64,000 nucleotides of DNA from Rhizobium cauense (GTDB lineage Bacteria; Pseudomonadota; Alphaproteobacteria; Rhizobiales; Rhizobiaceae): contig NZ_JAEUAT010000008.1 in NCBI RefSeq assembly GCF_019511525.1, forward strand, positions 1 through 64,000, written 5' to 3'. Numbering within the stretch: position 1 is the first letter of the stretch; every line of letters starts with the position of its first letter. The notes beneath the pieces were generated by a model. That model was not told the DNA's origin. It saw nothing but the letters and a program-made list of their open reading frames with translations, and searched no databases. A program made the translations under genes and the position numbers. Positions 8,450 through 16,309 of this stretch are shown one piece after another.

Positions 8450-9430
8450 TTATTGATCGAACGCGTAGATTTTCTTCCAGTCGGCCTTCATGTCGACGAC
8501 CAACCAGTTGCGGCTAGCCGCCTCGTCGAGTGTCTTGTCGAGCTTTCCGAAATCCGATTTGCGATCATAGGCATATTCCCGGTCTGCATCGGTATGATGA
8601 ACGATCATCGCGAAGCGCGGTGCCGGGCCAGCCGTCACCCAACGGAGCATCTCGTAGTCGCCATCGGAATTGCCGGCGGCAAAGATCGGTCGCCTGCCGA
8701 TGAACTTGTTGATGCCCACGGGCTTGCCCGGACCATCGTCGACGAAATCGATCTTGGGAAGGCGGTTCAGGACAGGCGTGTCGTCGACCAGTGCATATTG
8801 CGTCGTGATCGTGCTCCCGACCACCTGTTCCGGCGGAATCCCGTAAGCCTTCTCGGTAATCGGGCGCATGAACTCGACACCTCCGCCCGAAACGATGAAG
8901 GTCTTGAAGCCGTTGGCGCGCAGGTAATCGAGAAGCTCGCGCATGGGTAGGAACGTCATCTCGTTATAGGGCTTGCCGGTCTTCGGATGCCTTGCTGAAG
9001 CGAACCAATCAGTGACGATCCTGTTGAAGTCGTCGGTCGTCATGCCAGCATGGGTCTCCATGATAAGTTCGACCATGCCTTTCTCTCCGCCCTTTGCGAT
9101 GCCCTTGAGGTCACCGGCGAGAACTGATTTGAAGGGTTCCTTTTCCTTCCACTCGGGGTGCTCCGGTGAAAGCGCCTTGACCCGATCGAGGGCGAAACCG
9201 AGTTGAAAGTAGAAGGGCTGCTCCGTCCATAGTGTGCCGTCATTGTCGAAGACCGCGATCCGGTCCTCGGGCGCGACATAGTCGGCCCCACCTTCCGTGG
9301 TCACCTTCTTGACGAATTCGACGATCGCCTGCTTCGATGCGCCGTCATTCCAGGACGGAAGCTCCTGCGCGAACGCGCCGCCCAAGGGGAGGAGCAGGAA
9401 AAACAGAAGGATGCGGACGGTCTGAGACAT
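8450..9430 (-). CDS. Secreted HAD-superfamily phosphatase/hydrolase
   Basis: A 326-residue protein with a cleavable signal peptide (MSQTVRILLFFLLLPLGGAF, then AQ). ATG at 9430 is preferred over ATG at 9436 because AAGGAG lies 7 nt from the former and only 1 nt from the latter. HAD motif I is IAVFDNDGTLW (nucleophile Asp in DxDGT); motif II Ser is in TFIVSGGGVEF; motif III/IV Asp residues lie in IFAAGNSDGDYEML. The Asp-x-Asp-Gly-Thr form with a small cap resembles phosphoserine phosphatase-like enzymes, but secretion points to a periplasmic phosphate ester. Its gene follows the FGE gene by 14 bp, so they share a transcript. Confidence 0.85.
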   Translation of the reverse strand: MSQTVRILLFFLLLPLGGAFAQELPSWNDGASKQAIVEFVKKVTTEGGADYVAPEDRIAVFDNDGTLWTEQPFYFQLGFALDRVKALSPEHPEWKEKEPFKSVLAGDLKGIAKGGEKGMVELIMETHAGMTTDDFNRIVTDWFASARHPKTGKPYNEMTFLPMRELLDYLRANGFKTFIVSGGGVEFMRPITEKAYGIPPEQVVGSTITTQYALVDDTPVLNRLPKIDFVDDGPGKPVGINKFIGRRPIFAAGNSDGDYEMLRWVTAGPAPRFAMIVHHTDADREYAYDRKSDFGKLDKTLDEAASRNWLVVDMKADWKKIYAFDQ

Positions 9431-9444
9431 CGACATGCTCCTTG

Positions 9445-10413
9445 CTAAGCTGGCACGCGCTTGATGCAGCGAAAGCCGACGTGGCTGGTGGATGTGTCTT
9501 CTGGCTCGGCGTGACGCGCTGCCGGGCGATAGCGGCGGCAGTAGTTAGGGGCGCACAGATGCGAGCCGCCCTTCAGCACGCGCCTCGGGATGCGAATCCG
9601 CGGCTGGTTCGGATCGTAACTTGCCTCTTTCCCGCCGCCACGGGGATTTTCGGGGATGCAGCAGGCTTTGGCCGCGGGTTCCGGATGGCGCGTGGACCAG
9701 TAATCCGATGTCCACTCCCAGACGTTGCCTATCATGTCGTAGGCGCCGTAGCCGTTGGGAGGAAACGAGCGCACGGGCGTCGTGCGGTCCTTGCCTGCCG
9801 ACTTCGTGCTGTGGGTTGGGAAGGTGCCCTGCCAGGTGTTCGCCATGGCGACGCCGCCTGGCATGAGCTCATCGCCCCAGGCAAATTCGGTGTCGTCAAG
9901 CCCACCGCGTGCGGCAAGCTCCCACTCCGCTTCTGTCGGTAAATCCATCCCGGCCCACTCGGCATAGGCTTTCGCATCGGAATAGGCGACGTGGACGACC
10001 GGATGATCGAGCTTGCCGCGGAGATCGCTCAGGCCACCATAGGGCCGCCGCCAGTTTGCTCCAAACTTGAACTGCCACCACTGAGTAATATCGGGACCAT
10101 TCACCGATTTCGGCGATGTGAACACCAGGGATCCAGCGCGCAGCATATTCGGCAGGGCGCCCGGATAGTCCTTCGGGTCTGGAGCCTTCTCGGCGAGCGT
10201 GACATGGCCTGTCGCCTTGACGAATTCCTGGAACTTCCGGTTCGTAACCGGCGTCACCTCTATCCAGAAGCCATCGACCGTAACAGGATGGGCCGGCGCC
10301 TCTTCTGGATAGTGGTCGTTGGACCCCATCACGAACGTCCGACCGGGTATCCAGACGAGGTCGCCACTGCCATGACCCTGCGGCCGGGTTTCGGTGTCAA
10401 ATGCTAGCGTCAT
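9445..10413 (-). CDS. Formylglycine-generating enzyme (sulfatase activator, SUMF1/FGE type)
   Basis: A 322-residue cytoplasmic protein covering the whole FGE-sulfatase domain: WIPGRTFVMGSNDHYPEE near the start, then LPTEAEWELAARGG, GAYDMIGNVWEWTSDYW and GFRCI at the end. The two copper-binding catalytic cysteines of true FGEs are present with the right spacing in VLKGGSHLCAPNYCRRYRPA (C-x4-C), which separates it from the many look-alikes lacking them. It converts the Cys of the CxAxR motif of sulfatases to formylglycine; the client is very likely the sulfatase encoded just upstream. Start supported by GGAGG 6 nt before ATG. Preceded by copy 1 of the shared palindromic site. Confidence 0.92.
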   Translation of the reverse strand: MTLAFDTETRPQGHGSGDLVWIPGRTFVMGSNDHYPEEAPAHPVTVDGFWIEVTPVTNRKFQEFVKATGHVTLAEKAPDPKDYPGALPNMLRAGSLVFTSPKSVNGPDITQWWQFKFGANWRRPYGGLSDLRGKLDHPVVHVAYSDAKAYAEWAGMDLPTEAEWELAARGGLDDTEFAWGDELMPGGVAMANTWQGTFPTHSTKSAGKDRTTPVRSFPPNGYGAYDMIGNVWEWTSDYWSTRHPEPAAKACCIPENPRGGGKEASYDPNQPRIRIPRRVLKGGSHLCAPNYCRRYRPAARHAEPEDTSTSHVGFRCIKRVPA

Positions 10414-10460
10414 CGTCGCCTCCGAAAACTTGCCTGAGTATCGCCAAGCATCGCTTCACC

Positions 10461-10481
10461 CGTAAGTACGTTACGGTAACA
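10461..10481. promoter_or_regulatory. Shared operator-like site, copy 1 (upstream of FGE gene)
   Basis: GTAAGTACGTTACGGTAAC lies 47 bp before the FGE start. It contains two overlapping inverted repeats: CGTAA-N5-TTACG and GTTAC-G-GTAAC. The 21-base string 10461-10481 recurs identically at 12447-12467 and with two changes at 13786-13806. A further GTAA-ACG-TTAC inverted repeat lies beside it at 10491-10501. The position fits a repressor or activator site near a promoter; the regulator is not in the cluster. Confidence 0.65.
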
Positions 10482-10701
10482 CGACATGCGGTAAACGTTA
10501 CATTCTCCGTAAATTCGGCTCGAGTTCCAGTGTTTCAAGTCGACCGGGCCAGCCGATGGGCGCCGTGGCTAAGCTCGCTAGGTTAACAGCGATGTGGGGT
10601 CACCGGACGGCTCGCGGTCATCGAGGAAGTCGCCGCGTGCCGTCATGGCTTCTCACTGAGCAAATTGGGCGGGTCAGAGGTCGACCCGTCTACTATCGCT
10701 G

Positions 10702-12315
10702 CTACTTTCCAGTCGCCGGCCCCTGATCCATGGATCGCATCAGCGCCTCGACCATCTGGTCTATGCTGAAGCTTGCGGAACGCTGGCTGGGCGGGTAGTC
10801 CTTGAACGTCTGCAGGAACGGAGCGACCCGATAGACGCCGTACTGGATGAGGTAGGCGTTCTTCGCTAGCCAGTCGTAATACTGGTCGGAGACGACATCC
10901 GCGCGTTCGTAGGGATCCATTCGCAGATTGAAGACCTTCGGCGCACGGAGGCAGGTGAAGGGGTTTGCCCACACGGGGAAGCCGCCCGGTTCTCTCTGTT
11001 CGCAGAATACGATCTTCCAGTTGTTGTATCGATAGGCAACGACTTCACCGTCATCGTTGAAATAGTAGAAGTCCTCGCGCCCCGATTTTGGCTGCTGTCC
11101 CGTCAGGTAAGGCAGCTGATTGTAGCCGTCCAGGTGGACCTTGAACTGACTGCCGTTGATGTTGGTGCCATTGAGGAGCTGCTCCTTGATGTCGGGATCG
11201 CCGGCTGCCGCGACCAGGGTCGGGAACCAGTCAAGTCCGGACATCATCTCATTGGACACTTCGCCAGCCTTGATGTGGCCTGGCCAGCGAACCATCGCGG
11301 GAACACGGAAGGCGCCTTCCCAGTTCGTGTCCTTTTCGCTTCGGAAGGCGGTCGTTGCCGCATCGGGCCAAGACCACTGGTTCGGGCCGTTGTCGGTCGT
11401 ATAGACCACGATCGTGTTGTCGGCGATCTTGAGATCGTCCAGCGCCTTGAGGAGCTTGCCGACGTCTCCATCATGCTCGATCATGCCATCGGCATATTCA
11501 TTGCCGCGCATACCACTTTTACCCTGCATGGATTCGCGAACATGCGTGAACGCGTGCATGCGGGTTGTGTTCATCCAGGTGAAGAAAGGCTTGCCTTCCT
11601 TGACTTGCCGCTGGATGAAATCGACCGCCGCGGCCGTTGTTTCATCGTCGATTGTTTCCATGCGCTTGCGATTGAGTGCGCCGGTGTCCTCGACCCGTCC
11701 ATCGGCGAACGAATGCAGGACTCCGCGTGGGGAATTCGCCTTCACGAATTCCTGGTCGTTCTTGGGATAGTAGGGCCGTTCGGGCTCTTCCTCGGCATTG
11801 AGATGATAGAGGTTGCCGAAGAACTCGTCGAAGCCGTGCTGCGTCGGAAGGAATTCGTCCCGATCGCCGAGATGGTTCTTGCCGAACTGGCCCGTGGCGT
11901 AGCCGAGCGGCTTCAGGGCCTGTGCAATTGTGATGTCGCGTGGCTGCAGGCCGACCGTTGCTCCCGGGATGCCGACCTTGCACAGTCCCGTTCTCAGGCA
12001 AACCTGACCGGTGATGAATGTCGAGCGGCCGGCAGTGCAGCTGTTCTCGGCATAGTAGTCCGTAAACAGCATACCTTCCTTGGCGATCCGATCGATGTTG
12101 GGCGTCTTGTAGCCGACGACGCCCATCGAATAGGCGCTGATGTTGGTTTGACCAACATCATCGCCGAAGATGACGAGGATGTTCGGCTTTGCGGTGTTCT
12201 GGGCAGGCGCCGCCTGTTGTGCTTGAGCGGCTCCATAGCAAAGTGATGTTGAGGCGAGGGCCATGGCAAGGGCCGCGCCAGCGTGCCGAAGCCGTTTGGG
12301 GAGAGACGCGCTCAT
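10702..12315 (-). CDS. Secreted arylsulfatase (type I, formylglycine-dependent)
   Basis: A 537-residue enzyme with a signal peptide (MSASLPKRLRHAGAALAM..., cleavage near AQAQQ). The start at 12315 has GGAG upstream; the frame runs 43 codons further back but that part is not protein-like. Sulfatase signatures: metal-binding DD in ILVIFGDDVGQTN, the modification motif CTAGR (Cys to formylglycine, CxAxR form) in NSCTAGRSTFITGQ, GKNHLG with the active-site Lys and His, and DNGPNQ with the second metal-binding Asp-Asn. Usual family length. It hydrolyses sulfate esters in the periplasm; substrate not identifiable. The neighbouring FGE gene supplies its activation. A copy of the shared palindromic site lies 131 bp upstream, implying a long 5' leader. 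Confidence 0.92.
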   Translation of the reverse strand: MSASLPKRLRHAGAALAMALASTSLCYGAAQAQQAAPAQNTAKPNILVIFGDDVGQTNISAYSMGVVGYKTPNIDRIAKEGMLFTDYYAENSCTAGRSTFITGQVCLRTGLCKVGIPGATVGLQPRDITIAQALKPLGYATGQFGKNHLGDRDEFLPTQHGFDEFFGNLYHLNAEEEPERPYYPKNDQEFVKANSPRGVLHSFADGRVEDTGALNRKRMETIDDETTAAAVDFIQRQVKEGKPFFTWMNTTRMHAFTHVRESMQGKSGMRGNEYADGMIEHDGDVGKLLKALDDLKIADNTIVVYTTDNGPNQWSWPDAATTAFRSEKDTNWEGAFRVPAMVRWPGHIKAGEVSNEMMSGLDWFPTLVAAAGDPDIKEQLLNGTNINGSQFKVHLDGYNQLPYLTGQQPKSGREDFYYFNDDGEVVAYRYNNWKIVFCEQREPGGFPVWANPFTCLRAPKVFNLRMDPYERADVVSDQYYDWLAKNAYLIQYGVYRVAPFLQTFKDYPPSQRSASFSIDQMVEALMRSMDQGPATGK

Positions 12316-12446
12316 CGTGATCTCCCTTGTCTCTTCAGATCGTTCAACATTTGCGCTCTCCTGATCGTGGGCAGGCCGGGCCGGCACTGCAGAACACTCG
12401 TCGCATCTCTCGACAAGTTTTACGTTCCCACTGAGGAGCATCATTC

Positions 12447-12467
12447 CGTAAGTACGTTACGGTAACA
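12447..12467. promoter_or_regulatory. Shared operator-like site, copy 2 (upstream of sulfatase gene)
   Basis: Identical over 21 bases to copy 1 at 10461-10481, with the same GTTAC-G-GTAAC palindrome core. A CGTAAC half site follows at 12482-12487. It lies 131 bp before the sulfatase start and 40 bp past the end of the DUF900 gene, so it belongs to a promoter for the sulfatase. Confidence 0.65.
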
Positions 12468-12507
12468 AACCGCCGCCAAAACGTAACAAGGTGCAGGAAT
12501 GCATATG

Positions 12508-13734
12508 TTACTGGGTTAGTGGTTGTGGTTTGAAGTCTCCCTGCAGTGTCTCATCCGCAGGGCGTTTCCTGGCAGTCTGCATCGGCTGCTCAAGGATAGT
12601 TACCGGTGCCGCGACCGCTGTGGCGGCGACGTTGCCGATGGTGGTCACCGTGCCTCCGACGACGGCGGTCAGGCCTTGGCCGAGGGTGACGTTGGAATCC
12701 GTCAGCGTCTGTCCAGTGACGATACGCTGGCCGATCAGCTGAACGATTTCTGGACTTTCGGCGAACTTGCCGTGGTTCAGGCCTTCGCCCTTGACCTTGG
12801 TGAGGTCGATTGCAGTAATGCCGGCGGCTTCCAGCCTCGACCGATAGGGCTCTGCCGTCGGATCGATCGCGCCCAAACGCGAGACCTTGCCGGTGATGAA
12901 GCTTGACACTGCAAGCGCCTTGTCGTCCTGCGACACGAAGATCGTGAACTTCGGCGTCGGCGTGCCCATCTCGGCAAACTGCTTTGCGAAGACCTGGATG
13001 TCGATATCAGGAGAGGCAAGGATGACATTGTGAATCTTGCTGTTCACATGGCCGTCCCGGATGCCCATCTGCCGCAGCGACTCCATGGTGAGCCAGGTGC
13101 CCATGGAGTGGGCAAGGATGGTAATGTCCTTGACATCCGGGTCCGCAGCGAGCGTCCGCAGCCCTTGCTCGAGTGCCGTGCGCGAGTAGTTGGTGCTTTC
13201 CTTGTCGTATTCGTAGGCCGTGAGCTGCGCGCGTGACGGCCACGTGAAGAGAAACGGTGTCGCCTCCATGCCGGAATCGTGGACGATTTGGGCAAGGCGG
13301 AAAACCGAGTCTTCATATTTGTTGTTGAAGCCATGCACGAAAACCAACGCGTGACCGCCTTGAATGTGCTGGCGAAACCAGGCGCGGCCCTGTGCTTGCG
13401 TCTCGATCTCTCGGACGCTGGTTACCGCAAAGTCGGTTGCGGGGTTAGGCGGCAGCCGCTTCGGCCACTGCACGGTGCCGCTTGCCCGCTTCGGGGGGAT
13501 CGAGACGTCGACAGCGGTCAAATACGGTTTTGGGCTGCGCTCGCCGGTAAATAGAGTTGCGGGATCACCGGAGGGTTCGCGGGTCGTCGCGACCAGCATG
13601 CTGACCTTGGAAGTGTTCGGCGTTGCCGCCGTCAATGCGACGGGCGCCATGACGCCACTTGGATGACCACAGCCGACAAGAAGTGCGACGACGAGCAATG
13701 GTACAAGTGTCCGAACAGTGCGGGCAGCGATCAC
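12508..13734 (-). CDS. DUF900-type alpha/beta hydrolase lipoprotein
   Basis: A 408-residue protein starting with GTG, supported by GAGGGAACC upstream. The N-terminus is a lipoprotein signal ending LVVALLVGCGHPSG (lipobox LVGC). Hydrolase features: HALVFVHGFNNKYEDSVFR (oxyanion region), the nucleophile elbow ILAHSMGTWL with Ser, and a late LNHGKFAESPEIV with the probable catalytic His. This matches the DUF900 family of esterase-like proteins. Enzymatic substrate unknown. It heads the minus-strand cluster and carries the third copy of the shared site 51 bp upstream, so it is likely coregulated with the sulfatase and FGE. Confidence 0.85.
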   Translation of the reverse strand: MIAARTVRTLVPLLVVALLVGCGHPSGVMAPVALTAATPNTSKVSMLVATTREPSGDPATLFTGERSPKPYLTAVDVSIPPKRASGTVQWPKRLPPNPATDFAVTSVREIETQAQGRAWFRQHIQGGHALVFVHGFNNKYEDSVFRLAQIVHDSGMEATPFLFTWPSRAQLTAYEYDKESTNYSRTALEQGLRTLAADPDVKDITILAHSMGTWLTMESLRQMGIRDGHVNSKIHNVILASPDIDIQVFAKQFAEMGTPTPKFTIFVSQDDKALAVSSFITGKVSRLGAIDPTAEPYRSRLEAAGITAIDLTKVKGEGLNHGKFAESPEIVQLIGQRIVTGQTLTDSNVTLGQGLTAVVGGTVTTIGNVAATAVAAPVTILEQPMQTARKRPADETLQGDFKPQPLTQ

Positions 13735-13785
13735 GTTCCGGTTCCCTCATTGAAACGCATACACCTTACGGTGGCCGGCTTAGAG

Positions 13786-13806
13786 CGAAAGTACTTTACG
13801 GTAACA
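13786..13806. promoter_or_regulatory. Shared operator-like site, copy 3 (upstream of DUF900 hydrolase gene)
   Basis: GAAAGTACTTTACGGTAAC, differing from copies 1 and 2 at two of 21 bases and keeping the TTAC-G-GTAA core. An extra TTACGGT lies at 13766-13772, between it and the start. The 51 bp distance to the GTG start matches the 47 bp of copy 1. Confidence 0.6.
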
Positions 13807-14084
13807 GCGAAAAACTCACGCGCAATTTGCGCGGCCGGCCTGTATACGACAACGAGTTTCGGGCGGGTGTTACTTAAACGCAACGGGTCTAATACGGTGA
13901 GTTGTGGACAGTCGCTCTCGCCATGCGTATCGGCGATACGCAATACCTTCTCCGTCGAGCTATTTCGATGAATTCGGTTCACAGATCTTTGGATCGAATG
14001 ACTGCTTATCACTGAAACGAAGTGCCTCCATATGTCCGGCAGTCAACCACGCCGGCCGAACCGGCAGATCATTCGAGGCACACT
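13807..14084. other. Remainder of the 350 bp divergent gap before the MFS gene
   Basis: No gene is visible between the DUF900 start (13734) and the MFS start (14085). Besides operator copy 3, the gap holds a perfect palindrome CGCGCAA-T-TTGCGCG (13819-13833) and a pair of inverted arms GTGCCTC and GAGGCAC flanking the last 60 bases before the MFS start, the second arm overlapping its ribosome-binding site. Either could be regulatory; neither is matched to a known protein. Confidence 0.35.
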
Positions 14085-15278
14085 ATGCCAATTGCTCTTT
14101 TTGCTCTGACGATCGCCGCTTATGCGATCGGAACCACAGAATTCGTGATCGTCGGTCTGCTGCCGACGGTTGCCGCAGATCTCCACATTACCCTGCCTCT
14201 GGCCGGATTAATCGTCAGCGTCTATGCGCTTGGCGTCACCTTCGGTGCACCGGTGCTGACAGCGCTGACAGGGCGCATCGAGAGGAAGCCGCTGCTACTC
14301 GGACTGATGGCGCTCTTCGTCATCGGCAACGGCATGGCGGCGATCAGCCCGGGCTATGCGCCGTTGCTTGTCGCCCGCGTACTTTCGGCCTTCGCGCACG
14401 GTGTCTTCTTCTCCGTAGGGTCGACGATCGCGGCCGATCTCGTTCCCGAAAACCGCAGGGCTTCAGCGATCGCAATGATGTTCATGGGCCTGACGGTCGC
14501 CATCGTCACCGGCGTTCCCCTCGGCACGCTGATCGGGCAGATATTCGGCTGGCGTGCAACCTTTGCCGCGGTTGCCGGGCTTGGAGCCATCGCTTTCGTC
14601 GCGATTGCCGTGCTGCTGCCGTCAAACCTGAAAAAGGCGCCGGCGGCCAGCATTGGTGACCAGCTCCGTGTGCTCGGAAGCGGGCGCCTGCTCATCGTCT
14701 TTGCCATGACTGCGCTTGGCTACGGCGGTACCTTCGTCGCCTTTACGTTCCTTGCGTCGATCCTGCAGGAAATCACCGGTTTCGCGGCCGGTACGGTCAG
14801 CCTGATCCTTGTGGTGTACGGCATCGCCATTGCTATCGGCAATGTCGCCGGGGGCAGGTTTGCCAACCGCAGCCCCGTCCGCGCCCTGACCGGACTGTTT
14901 ATCGCCCAGGCGATTGTCCTGGTGCTCTTCAGCTTTACCGCTGCATCGCCCTGGCTGGTTGTTCCGACACTTGCCGCTCTTGGGTTCCTTTCTTTCGCCA
15001 ACGTGCCGGGTCTCCAGATCTATGTCGTGCAATTGGCAAAGCAGGTTCGCCCGGCGGCCGTGGACGTGGCATCGGCGCTGAACATTGCCGCCTTCAATCT
15101 TGGCATTGCTGCGGGGGCCTGGATCGGCGGCCTGGTGGTCGAATCTCCGCTCGGGCTCGGGGCAACGCCATGGGTCGGTGCCATTCTGGTCGTCGGCGCC
15201 TTGGTTCTGACACTTTGGAGCAGCGCCCTGGACAGCCGCTCCGCATCAAATGCCGGCGCTGTAACCCAGGCTGCCTGA
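14085..15278 (+). CDS. MFS exporter of the DHA1 (AraJ/YdhP-like) family
   Basis: A 397-residue, 12-segment permease. The start at 14085 (MPIALFALTIAAYAIGTTEF) matches the family N-terminus and has GAGG upstream; the frame extends 21 codons further without support. Motifs FVIVGLLPTVAADL, TGRIERKPLLLGLM (motif A region) and the early YAIGTTEFV are those of AraJ-like drug:H+ antiporters. Substrate unknown; it is divergent from the DUF900 gene and followed by a strong terminator, so it is a single-gene unit. Confidence 0.88.
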   Translation: MPIALFALTIAAYAIGTTEFVIVGLLPTVAADLHITLPLAGLIVSVYALGVTFGAPVLTALTGRIERKPLLLGLMALFVIGNGMAAISPGYAPLLVARVLSAFAHGVFFSVGSTIAADLVPENRRASAIAMMFMGLTVAIVTGVPLGTLIGQIFGWRATFAAVAGLGAIAFVAIAVLLPSNLKKAPAASIGDQLRVLGSGRLLIVFAMTALGYGGTFVAFTFLASILQEITGFAAGTVSLILVVYGIAIAIGNVAGGRFANRSPVRALTGLFIAQAIVLVLFSFTAASPWLVVPTLAALGFLSFANVPGLQIYVVQLAKQVRPAAVDVASALNIAAFNLGIAAGAWIGGLVVESPLGLGATPWVGAILVVGALVLTLWSSALDSRSASNAGAVTQAA

Positions 15279-15307
15279 CAACGGCGGCGGCCCTCAAATT
15301 TGCCTGG

Positions 15308-15353
15308 AGCGGCGGACGACGCGAATCCCGATCGCGTCGTCCGCCGCTGTTTT
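15308..15353 (+). terminator. Strong intrinsic terminator after the MFS gene
   Basis: A perfect 17 bp stem AGCGGCGGACGACGCGA / TCGCGTCGTCCGCCGCT (15308-15324 and 15332-15348) with a 7-nt loop, followed by GTTTTCC. It begins 29 bp after the MFS stop. The rest of the gap up to 15580 holds no gene or repeat that I can see. Confidence 0.85.
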
Positions 15354-15580
15354 CCTGGGAAGCATCCGACCCAGCGGCGAAGTGTAGTACGGCAGGCTCG
15401 TCAGGTGCTTTTGATGAGGCTGCCAAATACTTCTCCTCACAGTAGAATTTTCTCGTTGGTAATCACAATTCCCTTGCCTAGCAGCGACCTACTGCGACAT
15501 ACTTGCGCAGCTGACACCACCTGAATGCATGCCTCGAAATACCTTGCGATTTCCTGTTTCTCGGAGCTGAGGTTCGATCA

Positions 15581-15925
15581 ATGGTGCACCTGTCACGTGG
15601 GACAATTAGTTCGTTTTTAAAGATATTGATTGCCGTCTCTTGTTGGGCCGCGTTTTTGCCTGACCGAGCCGCGTATGCACAGGATCCCTTTGCCGATTTT
15701 CCGGTGGTTATCGGCTGCGAATTGAAGGGCACGTACCATGCATTCTATTTGTCCAGGATAACGAAGGACGGTACCGCCACCTATTCAGCGTCAGACCGGA
15801 TTGCGGGTACGATTACGGTTGACGGCAAAGCCAAGGCCGTGGGCGGACTGGAGGGAGGAAACTGCGGAGGCAAGACCCTCAAGGAATTGCGGGCGTCAGG
15901 GCAGGCGCACGACTTCAGACCTTAA
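15581..15925 (+). CDS. Small secreted protein of unknown function
   Basis: A 114-residue protein with a signal peptide (hydrophobic about residues 10-31, predicted cleavage after AAYAQ). The mature part of about 80 residues is polar, contains two cysteines (VIGCELKGTY and GGNCGGKTL) that could form a disulfide, and looks beta-rich (GTYHAFYLSRITKDGTATYS). I recognise no family. Codon use resembles the neighbours. Next gene starts 95 bp downstream. Confidence 0.55.
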   Translation: MVHLSRGTISSFLKILIAVSCWAAFLPDRAAYAQDPFADFPVVIGCELKGTYHAFYLSRITKDGTATYSASDRIAGTITVDGKAKAVGGLEGGNCGGKTLKELRASGQAHDFRP

Positions 15926-16020
15926 CCCCTCAACGTTGAGATTTCTGGGCCATTTTGTTCAACAGACCAGTGAAACGGCTGGCTGTGCGGATGCTTTCCG
16001 TCAATTCAATGGGGGAATTC

Positions 16021-16269
16021 ATGGACGACAGATGTCCTGGCCCTTGGAACGTCTGTGTGCTTGCACGTACGGGCAAGGACGGTGCCGTGGAGTTTATCGG
16101 CACGACCGAGGAAGCCCTGAGGAAACTAAGGAGCAATTGGCCTCGGCCTGGGCCGGCGTTCGCGCTGGCCGTCGAAAGTTGTGAGGATGTCGTGCGGAGT
16201 TGGGCTCCAACATACCTAGCACGAATAGCATTCGAGGAGGCCGTCAGGGAGGCGGGGCTCCATCTGTAG
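16021..16269 (+). CDS. DUF982 family protein
   Basis: An 82-residue protein with the DUF982 pattern: an N-terminal V-x-V strand (WNVCVLARTGKDGAVEFIGT), then ALRKLRSNWPRPG and a C-terminal helix (ARIAFEEAVREAG). The start at 16021 is chosen for the GGGGGA just upstream; an in-frame ATG at 15955 lacks support. DUF982 is a family nearly confined to rhizobia, in many small paralogues of unknown role. It is 40 bp from the next gene and probably heads an operon with it. Confidence 0.75.
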   Translation: MDDRCPGPWNVCVLARTGKDGAVEFIGTTEEALRKLRSNWPRPGPAFALAVESCEDVVRSWAPTYLARIAFEEAVREAGLHL

Positions 16270-16309
16270 GGTGAGGTCCAGGCAACGACGCGACACAAGA
16301 GGGAGAAGC

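Noticed and set aside
11134-12246. 370-codon open frame antisense to the sulfatase gene
   Set aside because: The sulfatase has a full set of active-site motifs on the other strand; this frame has none.
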